A DNA stretch of 64,000 nt, from positions 62,001-126,000 of the forward strand of contig CALSFV010000120.1 in assembly GCA_943737045.1 (NCBI GenBank), given 5' to 3'. The position numbers were made by a program, and so were the translations under genes. The notes under the pieces were generated by a model that ran no database searches, was not told the origin of the DNA, and saw only the letters and a program-made list of their open reading frames with translations. This document shows, piece by piece, positions 37,701-52,420 of this stretch. Position 1 is the first letter of the stretch. Each line of letters opens with the position of its first letter. This DNA is from Parapristionchus giblindavisi. Its lineage: Eukaryota > Nematoda > Chromadorea > Rhabditida > Diplogasteridae.

Positions 37701-40700
37701 TACATCAAGCAAGCACATCGTTGTCATTTGAGAGAACCTGTCTGAGGGAACTCACATATGAGGTGACATAGCGAAAAATAAATATTTTTGTTTGATGTGG
37801 AATAAAATAGTACACTGCCAGGTGACCTCAGCCACACATATGAGAAAGTTTGATTTTGTGTCTGAAGGTTACTGTAAGCGAAAATGTTCATTTGGTCGAA
37901 AAAATTATTTCGGTTCCCAAGCATCCGATCGACTCGGGAGTGGTACCAATCGATTCCTCGAGCGAATACAAGCAACTTTTACTCCGATCGCTTTTTAGTC
38001 AGGACTTCGAAGAATCGAGTTATTACGAAAACAAACTTTTGAACGTTAATTTCTATGCGACGGTTCTCTAGGAGGAAGAAATTAAATTTGCTTAAATCGT
38101 TCTACACTTAATTACCTACCTTATATTTAAATATGAAGGCAAACAAACCTGGTCAAATTTGGTTACGAAAGCAAAATATGACAGCAACTCGGTAAAAAAG
38201 TCACTTCACGATCCTTATTGCTTTGTCATACTGTAGACACCAGTCTCTTTTCACGACTCTATGCACGGACTCCCCCTATAGGTTTAATTTATTTCGTTTT
38301 TACATGTTTTTTTACTTAAAATTAAAACACACACTGGGGGAAACATTTAAAAACGGAATTAATTGAGCAAAGATAAACTAATTAATGGTGCCGGGTATAG
38401 AGCCGTGAATAAGACAATATGCTCTGGCGTTTGAATCCATGCATGATTCAAGTAAAATTCGTGCAATTAATGACATGATCTAGCATGGAAAATACTCGAA
38501 TTATGCATGGGTTATCCGCTGTGAATAAGAAAATATGACAGGGCACCAATTGCTATAGAACCTTTTTAAAGAAAGGAGAAAGTAAATATGCTTAAAACGT
38601 TCCACATCTAATACCAAACCTTATATTAAAATATGAAGACCAACAAAAGAGGACAAGTTTGTATTTGTTTATTTATTTATTTATTTGATACACCCGTGAC
38701 AGGTGCGACAGCAAATACAGAAATTTTGAACGCAAAATATGACAGTGACTCCGTCTAAGACTACTTCACGATATTATTTTGGTGCCTTGTCACTCTGGTG
38801 TTGAAATCCATGCATGATCACGGATACGAGTATAATAATGCATGATTCGACATTAAATGCATGATCATACATGGGATATCCACGGTTCGATATCATACAT
38901 GGATTCTTCGTGATCGTGTATAGATTTTCCGTGATCTTGCATGGAGTCTCAAAATCCATGCATGATCACGGATAACCCATGCATAATTCGAGTATTTTCC
39001 ATGCTAGATCATGTCATTAATTGCACGAATTTTACTTGAATCATGCATGGATTCAAACGCCAGAGCATATTGTCTTATTCACGGCTCTATACCCGGCCCA
39101 TTAATTGGTTTATTTTTGCTCAATTTATTCTGTTTTTAAATGTTTTCCCCCTATTGTGTGTTTTAATTTTAAGTAAAAAAACATGTAAAAACGAAAAAAA
39201 TTAAACCTATAGGGGGAGTCCGTGCATAGAGTCGTGAAAAGAGACTGGTGTCTACAGTATGACAAAGCAATAAGGATCGTGAAGTGACTTTTTTACCAAG
39301 TTACTGTCATATTTTGCTTTCGTAACCAAATTTGACCAGGTTTGTTTGCCTTCATATTTAAATATAAGGTAGGTAATTAAATGTAGAACGATTTAAGCAA
39401 ATTTAATTTCTTCCTCCTAGAGAACCGTCGCATAGAAATTAACGTTCAAAAGTTTGTTTTCGTAATAACTCGATTCTTCGAAGTCCTGACTAAAAAGCGA
39501 TCGGAGTAAAAGTTGCTTGTATTCGCTCGAGGAATCGATTGGTACCACTCCCGAGTCGATCGGATGCTTGGGAACCGAAATAATTTTTTCGACCAAATGA
39601 ACATTTTCGCTTACAGTAACCTTCAGACACAAAATCAAACTTTCTCATATGTGTGGCTGAGGTCACCTGGCAGTGTACTATTTTATTCCACATCAAACAA
39701 AAATATTTATTTTTCGCTATGTCACCACCCCCGGTCAGAATGTCAATTCCCTCAGACATGCTCTCTTGAATCATCTTCCACAACAGAATTAACATCGGTA
39801 AGTTCTCCATCCATCAATTCAATCGTTTCTTCCATGTTGAAAATTTCATTCATGTTGTTTCTAATGGAAGTGACCATAAGATCATCATCAGATATCAACG
39901 CCTCATCATTAATTGCATCAACTTCATTCGTATCCAATTTAATCAACAATTTCCTCCATTCTGTATCGAAATTTAGTTCATCTTTATCCTCATCGGTTGT
40001 ATAACTGCTAACATTGACAAAAAAAAGAAAGCAAAGTGGAAACAGAGCAAAACGTTCTACAATCGATGAGGATAAAGACGAACTAAATTTCGATATAGAA
40101 TGGATGAAATTGTTGATTGAATTGGATACGAACGAAGTTGATGCAATTGATGATGAGGCGTTGATATCTGATGATGATCTTATGGTCACTTCCATTAGAA
40201 ACAACATGAATGAAATTTTCAACATGGAAGAAACGATTGAATTGATGGATGGAGAACTTACCGATGTTAATTCTGTTGTGGAAGATGATTCAAATGACAA
40301 CGATGTGCATGCTTGATGTATCCATTGATAAAAATGTTTAAAAATGGCTACTTCCATTTTCAGAATATTGCATTTTAGACATTGCTCGATCTGAAAATCA
40401 CTTAAAGCAGTCCTAAACACCGAAAAAAGATGATTAAAAGCAAAAAAAATAATTGAAAAAAGTTTGCAAAAGTTTTCACCCGTGGCAGGGTTCGAACCCT
40501 CGTCGACGATTGTAACGCTAAAAAACGCTGGTTTTTTGCCAATATGACATATTCCGTAACGGAGATGGTAAAAATAGTTGTGATATTCGGATAGCCCATC
40601 TCTTTTTACATAATATATCAACTGCCCAGAGCCTACAAATGATGGGAATGTTGTCTGCTATTTAACGAAAGGACAAGAGTCTGGCTTTTTTTCGAAAAAT

Positions 40701-43541
40701 CGGATTTTTCTCAAAAACCAATAAACGAAATCTTTTGAAACTTGTCAGATTTACATATCTTTCAACGCTCTTTCGAATGATATATGACACGATTCGAAAA
40801 AATCAATTTGAAATTTTCACTTTTGGTAGATCAAAAATCGATAATTCGAGCCAATTTTTTGGCTGAAGTGTATCCCACCCCTAGGGGCTCTAACCACCAA
40901 TTATTAATGTTCTAGGATGATTTTGAAACTTTGTGCCCTCCCCCCTCCGCCCTTACAGAGAGCGCGTTTTAAAACATTATTTTCGGAAAAACTTGTAAAT
41001 GCACGCACATAAAATATATTTTCATAAAACAGATAAAGTGACAAACCTTGACAGATTGATGAAACGAAGTATCGATAACTTTAAATACAGCTTGTTTCAC
41101 TTCTTCTTCAGTCAGATTTGTTAGACGAGGAAGATTATAGAAATGAGCTAAAATAATATTAAAGAAAACATAAAAATTGTCTACATTATATAATTAATAT
41201 TCTGCGCATTAATTGTTTTTCATAGTCAATTTATGATGAATTTTCGGAGAGCTAGATTTGTAAAAGTATTTAGATGCATAATAAATATTCGTACGTTTCT
41301 TATGACTCCATTCACTCTTTGCTACTCCAGTTAGAATAGGAACACGTGCATTATCTGCTATGAATTGAGATCCAGATGATGATAGAAGATGACCATCCAC
41401 TACTATTTTTGATACTCCTAACTGAAAGAAATAAATATCTCATAGACAGTTATGATGATAATTTTAGACACCACTCTATGACAACAATCTCTTTCATAAA
41501 ACAAATGATATATTGATTAAGATTAGATTTGATTTTACTTTTATATATATTCTATTCAAAATCCCATTATCAAGTAATTAATATATGATGCAAAGGAATA
41601 AAAACGGATGTTGTTTAAAAAGTAAAAAGGATGTTTTGTTCATTTGTATTTTCATCTCTGTCCAACTGTGTAAATATGAATAATATTGTGTACCTCAGTA
41701 GCCAAAGCTCGTCTGAAGAGTGAAGAAGTAAAATTTAGACTTGTTGTAAGACAATTCAACATATCATGAGTATTCATATCAGCATTCAAACAATCAATCT
41801 TTACTTCTTGATAATTACCTTAATCATATTATATTTTAGCCAATTTTAGTTTGTTTTTATTAGATAAAATTTTGTGGCTCATTGGTAACAATAATAAATT
41901 TATGAGGTAGAATGTTGAGATTATGAAAGAATGTAATTATTTTTATATCTTACAATGTTTTTGTCGCAATTCATCCTGAGTGAATTCTTCTCCAACTATA
42001 TCATTAGCATCTTCTTCACTTATCGATCGTTCACATCTATAATCATTCCATCATTCGTTCATTCATTCATTCATTCATATAGGGATGATTCACCTTAGAT
42101 AAGCAATGATATTCTCAATACTCCACATAGGAGTTCCATGTGTGTGAACAGCCCATCCAGCTGCACTACTTCCACTCATTATGATTGCTTGATGTACGAG
42201 GTCTATAATCAATAATAAATCAAGAATCAATCAATAATCAATGAATGATTTACCTTTAGTCAATGGTGATACAGCAAGTAATGATACAGCAGCAGCCCCA
42301 GCTGATTCTCCCATTAAAGTTACTCGAGATGGATCTCCATTCAATTGCTTCATATTAGCTTGAATCCATTCAAGAGCTGTTATCTATCAAAGATCAAAGA
42401 TCAACTTGAAAAGATGATACAGATGATGTTACCATATCATAGATTCCAAAGTTTCCTTCAATCTTTCCATCGAGATTGTAATTCATGAAACCTGCAAAGA
42501 TACGATTCAATCATTTGAATAACGATAGTATTGATCTACCAAGGGGTCCTAATCGATAATTTATAGTCACAAGTGTAACTCCTTTGAAGACAATGTTCTT
42601 TGCTACAACCTAAAGATCAAAGATCAGCTTAAACCACAGACTACGATAGAGATCAAAGATCAAATATACTGTACCTCCATATCAATTCCAGTATCTCCAC
42701 TTCCAGCTAAGAATGAACCACCATGAATCCATACAAGAATAGGAGATAGAGAAGATTCATCATCTGCATCCTGAAGAGATTAAAGATCAATATTAAAGAT
42801 CAAAGATCAAAAAGGAATGGAATAGTGTTTAACTAACATATGGTGAGAATACATTGAGATATAGACAATCTTCAGATTCTCTTTTCATACTTTCACTAGC
42901 AAATCGATCATTTCGATGAAATTCCATAAATTGAAGACAAGCAGGTCCATATTCAACAGCTGCGAGTTCTTGATGCCATCGACTCTTCTTTATTGATTTC
43001 TCAAAATATAAAATATTCAATTCTGTATAAATAGATCATTTTATCTTCATTAACTAAAATGACTATACGGTCATTTTCTCATTAGACTCAATAGTTTTTG
43101 TTTTAAGTAAAAAAATAAAAATAAGAAATTTGATTAGCATGTATTGTATGTAGTATCTATCTATGAATGTATTGTGAGTACATAGTGATCAATCCTATTC
43201 ATTCTATTCATTTCTTCTTCCATCACCTCATTCAACAGTTGTCACTTACATTCTCCATCATCTAATTGATATTCGTCTCCCTATCAATACGCACCTACTA
43301 CACCATCTACAGTATCCCATGAATACACAACGAACCTTGAATCGTAGATTACCAATTGGTGGTTCAGCATAAGGAATTCCTCTGAATATTTGTAGTTGTC
43401 TATCACCAATCTTGTATATCTTTCCTCTTAGAAGACCTTGTTCAACCCAAACTGATCGAGACTTCTCAAGATTTTGTGTTGAACATGAAGAGATTAAGAG
43501 AAGAAGAAGATTGAGAATATTGACCACCTCAGATGACATGA
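34794..43541 (-). CDS. Type B carboxylesterase with C-terminal membrane anchor (CEST-like)
   Basis: The ATG at 43541 gives a signal peptide (NILNLLLLLISSCST), then the esterase start QIFRGIPYAEPPIGNLRF, ESEDCLYLNVFSP, PILVWIHGGSFLAGSGD and TINYRLGPLG. The nucleophile motif VTLMGESAGAAAVSLL is at about 42310, and VHQAIIMSGSSAAGW follows. The acidic residue probably lies in ILTGVAKSEWSHKK (about 41310) and the catalytic His in FHGLDHAYIFSQGY (about 35720). The end has a single membrane span (WALWVLVAIIALLLWSFVIY) and a basic tail, stop 34794-34796. Introns are mostly short, except the one spanning about 36501-41045, which carries the nested palindrome. The triad looks intact, so it is probably an enzyme, not a neuroligin. 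In nematodes, lumen-facing, membrane-anchored CEST esterases assemble modular ascarosides; that role here is inference from architecture only. Confidence 0.87.
36154..36364. repeat. 211-bp direct repeat, copy 1
   Basis: This block (ACTCTATGACAACAATCTC ... GTAAATATGAATAA) recurs in the same orientation at 41473-41683, with one base change seen (AAAAGGAAAAAGG against AAAAGTAAAAAGG). Both copies are in introns of the carboxylesterase, on either side of the palindrome. Confidence 0.95.
36743..37064. mobile_element. MITE-1, self-complementary, TSD TAA
   Basis: 322 bp, almost entirely one perfect inverted repeat, beginning TGCATCGTTACATTTGCC and ending with its complement. It is GC-rich in the arms (GACGCGCGCGTCG) with TACGGTA/TACCGTA pairs near the centre. 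It is flanked by TAA on both sides, a TWA duplication as in PIF/Harbinger elements. A sister copy is at 58979-59301. The open frames on both strands follow from the palindrome and are not genes. Confidence 0.9.
38793..39065. mobile_element. MITE-2 copy at the centre of the palindrome
   Basis: 273 bp, the same length as the copy at 47388-47660, from CTCTGGTGTTGAAATCC to GGATTCAAACGCCAGAG. The interior is packed with CATGCATGATC and GATCATGCATG. Its right-hand 108 bp are part of the right arm and are mirrored at 38422-38521 in the left arm, so the palindrome breakpoint falls inside this MITE. The flanks (TCA left, CAT right) do not match, as expected if the palindrome formed after insertion. 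Confidence 0.85.
39765..40300. repeat. Inner palindrome within the right arm
   Basis: 39765-39995 and about 40055-40300 are reverse complements of each other with scattered base changes, around a spacer of about 60 bp that includes AAGAAAGCAAAGTGGAAAC. This block is absent from the left arm of the large palindrome, so it is a palindrome inside one arm of a palindrome. Confidence 0.93.
40014..40316 (+). other. Acidic open frame encoded on both arms of the inner palindrome
   Basis: The plus strand reads a basic start (MTKKRKQSGNRAKRSTIDED) and an acidic body with DELNFDIEWMKLLIELDTNE, VDAIDDEALISDDDLMVTSI and a stop. The minus strand of 39752-40000 reads the same peptide with a few substitutions and also ends at a stop. 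Substitutions between the two copies leave both frames open. I suspect the acidic tail of a DDE transposase (pogo/Tigger-like tails have an EELxTxExLTDEEI pattern), but there is no catalytic domain and the match is loose. It is probably a fossil in a non-autonomous element. Confidence 0.45.
41473..41683. repeat. 211-bp direct repeat, copy 2
   Basis: Partner of 36154-36364, with the same length and orientation. It lies in the esterase intron upstream (in transcript order) of the one carrying the palindrome. Confidence 0.95.
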
Positions 43542-44887
43542 GAGTTACTGATTGTAAGAGACACAGAAGATGCAGAGGGAGAGGGGGGTCCTGAGGCAGA
43601 GGGAGAGAGGCAGAGGGAGAGGGAGAGAGGGAGAGGGAGAGAGGAAAGGGAGAGGGAGAGAGGCTAACTTGCGAAGACATTACACAAGGTGTAGAGTCAT
43701 TGAAGAGAGTCAGATGGTGAATGATAACCATTGGAATAAAGGTTGAATGGATATAATGAATATATTGTATTGAAGATGAATGAAAATGAAGATGATATGA
43801 GTGAATGTATTATGAAACATCTATTGTATTTAAAAAAAAAACATTTATTCTATATATTTTACAAGGCAAAAATGGATAACTGAAAAAAAGACGACTCGAG
43901 TAGGTTCATAAGAAGTATTTAAATTCTGAAGTACCATTAAATTGTTATACATATTTCTATTTCCCAACTACAGTAACCTCCAAAAATGTGTGAATATATT
44001 ATACCAATATTCCATTGGGTGTTACATTTTCACATTTCATTTTTAAATGTCAGTCTCGAATCTAGTTTCTAGTAATAACTAAATGTTTTCTGGAACCGAA
44101 ATCGTGAGATGAAAACACTAATACTGAGACTGAAAATGTGTCCCATTGAAATAAAACATTTATGATATTGAAAGAACGAAGAAGTTTTACCTTTTGATTT
44201 GTAAAAGTTAATATTGATAAGACTAAATGGATTATTAATATGTGATAATGATAATAATATTATGTATCATATTATGATAAATGACTGAATGTTTCAAAGA
44301 TTGTCTATGATATTCATTCATCTCTAACCATATTGTATAACTCCATCTATCTACTTATAATATTTCGTATTAATCATTTTAATTCCCTCAATTCCAGAAT
44401 GGTCGTAATTATTTTCCATAGCAATCTTATTAATATGTTAGAGTGAAATGAATAATCATTAGAGGTAGAAAAGGAAATGGAAGAATCTTATCTTCAATCC
44501 AAATACATCATAAATAGTCGTTTTATTTTTTGTAAATTTATTCATTCTATTAAAAGGAGATTTCCATTTATCTCTCAATCCATCTTTTACTCTTCTTCTT
44601 CTTCTTCTATTTAACATCGATTCTAATTCATTATTGAGAGTAAATACAAATACAATAAATGTAACCTCTTCTTCTTCTTCTTCATCTCATTGGTATTGAG
44701 TATTACTCTCTTCTTCCATTCCATATTTCCCCTTTTCTACCCTCCCCTTCTTCTTCTTCTTCTTATATCTATTCCTCTTTCATATATTCATCTCACATTT
44801 CTATCTGAATTCTTTCATCGTCATTTCCACCTTCATCATCAATCCTCTTATTCTTCTCGTGACCTCCGTTTTCCGTTCAGGATCATC
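43542..44887. other. Divergent esterase/GPCR intergenic region
   Basis: 1.35 kb between two divergent starts. A purine tract of GAGAGG/GGGAGA units lies at about 43575-43667, just upstream of the esterase start. Minus-strand TTACAATCAG lies 9 bp before that ATG. The right part is T-rich with (CTT)n runs at about 44590-44765. An acceptor CCGTTCAG at about 44873-44880 lies 7 bp before the GPCR ATG. No other gene is seen. Confidence 0.6.
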
Positions 44888-47199
44888 ATGAACAATACGA
44901 CTACGGTAGATCATTGGAATCGATTTCTTGTCAAAACAACAGAAAATACATTTATATTCCAAGTAATTCTTGGTATATCGGGTAATGTATTGAATCTATC
45001 TGTACTTCTATCAAGAGGAATGAGAAGAAAGTAAGTGAAGTGTTTATTATTCATTTCTCTTATGAAGGAACTCATATCCAATATGAACAATATTTCATTT
45101 CTCAACCAGACAAAAACAAACAAATCGTATCCTAGTAGTATTGATTAATCGTGTCTGACTAATTACGGTAGCATCGGTGATTTTATCTGAAAGAGTACTG
45201 TAGAATTGGTTGAGTGTGTCAGATTGATTACGGTAGAACTGATTAATGGTGTCAGATTGATTACGGTAGAACTGATTAATGGTGTCAGATTGATTACGGT
45301 AGAACTGATTAATGGTGTCAGATTGATTACGGTAGAACTGATTAATGGTGTCAGATTGATTACGGTAGAGTGCAAAGATTTATTAGTCGTGTCAGATCTA
45401 ATACTCTACTCGCACTTGCTGCATTCTCTGATATAATTCTACTCATTCTGTTGATTCCCAATAATCTATCTAGAAGAAGTGCATGGATGTTTGAAGAGTG
45501 TGGTACGGTATCTACACAATGATAAGTTATCATGAACTGATTTTAATTCCAGATGATCCCATGATTGGAGACACTCGAAAGTGTCGTACAACATTTCATA
45601 ATTTTTTTCGAGATTGGAAACCTCATTTAACATTTGGTGCGAATTGTTTCTCTGCTAGTGGAACATGGTAAACAATTTGATTTTATAGAATATTTAGAGA
45701 AATGAATACACAATTAGTATGAATATTCATTTGAATTGAGTGTTTGATAATGATAGTGAGAAAATGAGAGAAAGATAGAGATGGGGGGTTAGTGAGAGAA
45801 AGAAAGAGAGAAAAAGCGGCGGATGATGAGAGATATGACTTTTTAGTAATATTTTGTAATGAGATTAATGATGCATGGTCTTTTATTCATAAGAAATCCT
45901 TTCATAGAGATAAGTAGAACTTGAATGCAGAATGTTTTATACACGTTTTTGTTCAATCTTTTAAAGTTGCACCTAATGAATATGATACTTAGAATGAGAT
46001 ATTTATTATATCAAATATTACGTTCTACACTTTGGTTTTAGTGAGTGAGGTCCACTATGGTTGAAGTATCTCATTTCATAGACAAACAAATATCAATTCA
46101 AGGTTTCTTGTTGCTGTTTCATTTGATCGATTATGGGCTATAAAGTCACCATTACAGAGTACATCTACTATGTTTATTATGAGAACGGTAGATCATATAT
46201 TAATCAGTAATCATTTATTAATCAATATTCAGTCTGTTCTGGCTACAGTAATCTTCGGGTTCAATGCTATCGCTAGTATGCACTATCTAATACCTATTCC
46301 TACTCCATCAATCAATAGTACGGTTATGGTAAGAATAATCAATAACTAATCAATAATGGATTACTGTAATGAATTCAGTCATTACCTCCATGGGTTCGTA
46401 TTCAAAGTATCTTCATAATAATGAATACAATCACTCAATTCATAATTCCTCTATGTCTTCTAATAACTCTCAATTTATTCATTGTGTACTATCTACGAAA
46501 TAGACGATTTGTAAGACTTATTACTTTATATTGATTTATTTATCGATTGAATTATTGATTGATTAACCTATTCGTAGTTATTCGAGCCTCGTGATGGACA
46601 AAGAACAGGAGATGATGAACTACCTCCTCTATTAGATGTAGCTACACCCAATGCTCCATTCCCTGCACCAAGGTATTTATCGACTACAGTAACCCATTTA
46701 CACCATTATTTCGTATCAGAAACTGGAGTCGTAAGATGGCTCGAACGGAAAGACATATAACGATAACTGTAGTTGCAATCATATCTTTCTATGTTATCAC
46801 TCAATTACCAATAACTATTGTATACTCTGAAATGTAAGTTGAACAAAAACAGATTAGACAAAAAGTTAATTTGTTGTTGAGGTATTTGATTCATTCTGAG
46901 AAACGATATGCTAAATCGTCAATGTATACGAATGTCGCTCTCACTTATTGGATAATGATATGGGGAAAGGTATAATCAACAATATAATCATTACTCATTA
47001 TGAATATTGATTACTATAGGTGGCTAATTTCTTCTTATTCTGTTTATCATCTCAACATTTTCGTCGTCAATTATGGAAACAGATTGCTCGTTTCATCTTT
47101 CATCGAACAGTATCAATTAGAGATTCAAATCATCTTCCTCCTACTCGATCAATTCCATTGAATACATTAGATAATACATCTAATAGACCATCTCCATAG
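44888..47199 (+). CDS. Class A (rhodopsin-like) GPCR, probable neuropeptide receptor
   Basis: Ten exons: 44888-45030, 45396-45502, 45553-45667, 46103-46187, 46233-46328, 46379-46510, 46578-46672, 46720-46833, 46882-46969 and 47020-47199. The N-terminus MNNTTTVDHWN carries N-glycosylation sequons. TM1 has GISGNVLNLSVLL (the GN motif), TM2 has LLALAAFSDIILLILL, and a Cys follows (CRTTFHNFF). TM3 ends in VSFDRLWAIKSP (a DRY variant, DRL). TM5 is IMNTITQFIIPLCLL, TM6 VVAIISFYVITQLP, and TM7 NVALTYWIMIWGKVANFFLF (NPxxY replaced by GKVANF). The layout resembles the FMRFamide-receptor-like family of nematodes. Ligand unknown. A longer in-frame start at 44690 would add a hydrophobic leader; I chose 44888 because an acceptor TTCAG lies just before it. 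Confidence 0.8.
45209..45380. repeat. 33-bp tandem repeat in GPCR intron 1
   Basis: About 4-5 near-identical 33-bp units (CTGATTAATGGTGTCAGATT then GATTACGGTAGAA). Each unit holds a GTGTCAG that resembles the authentic acceptor GTGTCAG|ATCTAAT at 45389-45395, so the repeat multiplied an acceptor-like segment. Since 33 is a multiple of 3, open frames exist on both strands; they are not genes. Confidence 0.92.
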
Positions 47200-48346
47200 A
47201 TTATATATCTATTGTTTACATGCAAAGATATTGATACAATTATGTTGTTTACACAATCTTTTATTTAGATCCGGGAACTATTGATTGTAAATAATTTATT
47301 ATCTTAATTTATTCATCATTATTTTTACCTTTTAAACGAAGTGATCTCTAATCGGGTCTATGCTATCCAGCAACTTCGAGTATTGTACTCAGGTGTTTGA
47401 ATCCTTGCATGATCCAAGTAAAATTCGTGCAATTAGTGGCATGATCATGCATGGAAAATACTCGAATCATGCATGGATTATCCGTGATCATGCATGGATT
47501 CTGTCATTCCATGCATGATCACGGAAAATTCGTGCATGATCACGGAAGATCGATGCATGATCACGAACGATGGATATTCCAAGCATGATCATGCACGGAA
47601 AGTTGAATCATGCATGATTATACTTGTATCCGTGATCATGCAAGGATTTCAACACCAGAGGTAGTTTTATTCATTCCAAGCTTTAAAATATTCCTTTCTT
47701 TTTATTTGCATCTCTTTTCTTACATGTTGATCTCTTTGTCACTTAATTTATTCGTTGCAATTCGATTTGTTCAATTTTATACGGGATAAAAATTATTTGC
47801 ATTGTGGAGATTTGCATGAAAACAACTTAGTTCACGATAAATGGTGTGTGTGATGGTTGCACAGTACGTGATTTGAACGGTTCGTAGTTTGTAGTTTGAT
47901 CAACTACTCTACTCACAATGAGGTGATCTCTAAATTTGTCACATTTGTCTTTATTCCTCCACTCTCACAGGTTGTTTATCTCTCCCCTAACGACCCTTTC
48001 TATCTTCTTGATCAATCTCATGTTCCATTCACCATTAAGTTTAGAAAGTAGTGATCGATATAGGTATAGTACATGACTCGGTCATCTATTTATCATCTTA
48101 TTCTTCTGGACATTCTGTTTCACCTATAGACGCTTCGTTCTTCTATGCACGTAGTGCGACAATTGGCGAGTGGAGGAACTAGAGTTAGAGAAGGATAGAG
48201 ATGTAGAAAGAGTGAAGGGTCTCTTCTCTTCTGTCTCTCAAAGCTCTCTCGCACTAGAGTCCCTCCCTCTATTTCGTCCATTCTCATGTTATCACATTGT
48301 ATCCTTAGTTTTGATACGTGTTTATTAATACTTGTATAATTACAGG
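47200..48346. other. Intergenic region between GPCR and PCCA
   Basis: 1.15 kb. It contains one complete MITE-2 (47388-47660). The remainder is AT-rich unique-looking DNA with no coding signal. TATAATTACAG at about 48336-48345 is an acceptor ending 1 bp before the PCCA ATG. Confidence 0.6.
47388..47660. mobile_element. MITE-2, complete copy, TSD GTA
   Basis: 273 bp from CTCAGGTGTTTGAATCC to GGATTTCAACACCAGAG, with imperfect terminal inverted repeats. It is flanked by GTA on both sides (47385-47387 and 47661-47663). The interior is dense in GCATGATC and GATCATGC. Non-coding. Confidence 0.9.
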
Positions 48347-52018
<3,672 letters not shown>

Positions 52019-52420
52019 ATTCATTCATTCATTCACTTTGTATTGTAATATCCATCCTCCTTCTTCTATTCGTGTATTATCCATTCTATTTATTGCCATA
52101 ACCTCCTCCTTTCCTTATCAATCCATTCTTCCATTTTCTTCATTCAGGAAATGCATTTTATTGTAGATTGTTTGTTTGCATGATTACATTGTAATATATA
52201 TAGATGAAATATAATATAGTTTATCATTCTCTGTCTCATCCTCATCGCTTCTTATTCATAGTGGGATTGTATAAGTATTGATTGGTACTCACTTACGAGA
52301 AAGAGTAAAGTATATTAGATATATTGAATGAATTAAAGACACAACGAGTCCATCATACTCTTTATTCATATATATATCATAGATTATATAATACTCATAT
52401 AATAATTTTGTTATTCAGTC

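Larger units (their letters stand above)
36722..40976. mobile_element. 4.25-kb nested palindrome (foldback transposon) in esterase intron
   Basis: The left arm (about 36722-38521) is the reverse complement of the right arm (about 38958-40976) with few differences. For example, TTAAAACGC...CGGAGGGG at the left end mirrors CCCTCCGCCC...GCGTTTTAA at the right. GGGGTGGGATACACTTCAG at about 37151 mirrors CTGAAGTGTATCCCACCCC at about 40863. The arms differ by a MITE inserted in the left arm (36743-37064) and by about 590 bp present only in the right arm (about 39728-40316). The loop is about 38522-38957. The inner arm ends lie inside a copy of a second MITE. No transposase catalytic domain is visible. 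It sits in one intron, so splicing may tolerate it. Confidence 0.93.

Noticed and set aside
45163..45436. Repeat peptide gene in the GPCR intron
   Set aside because: A 33-bp tandem unit is open on both strands; it lies between two well-defined GPCR exons.
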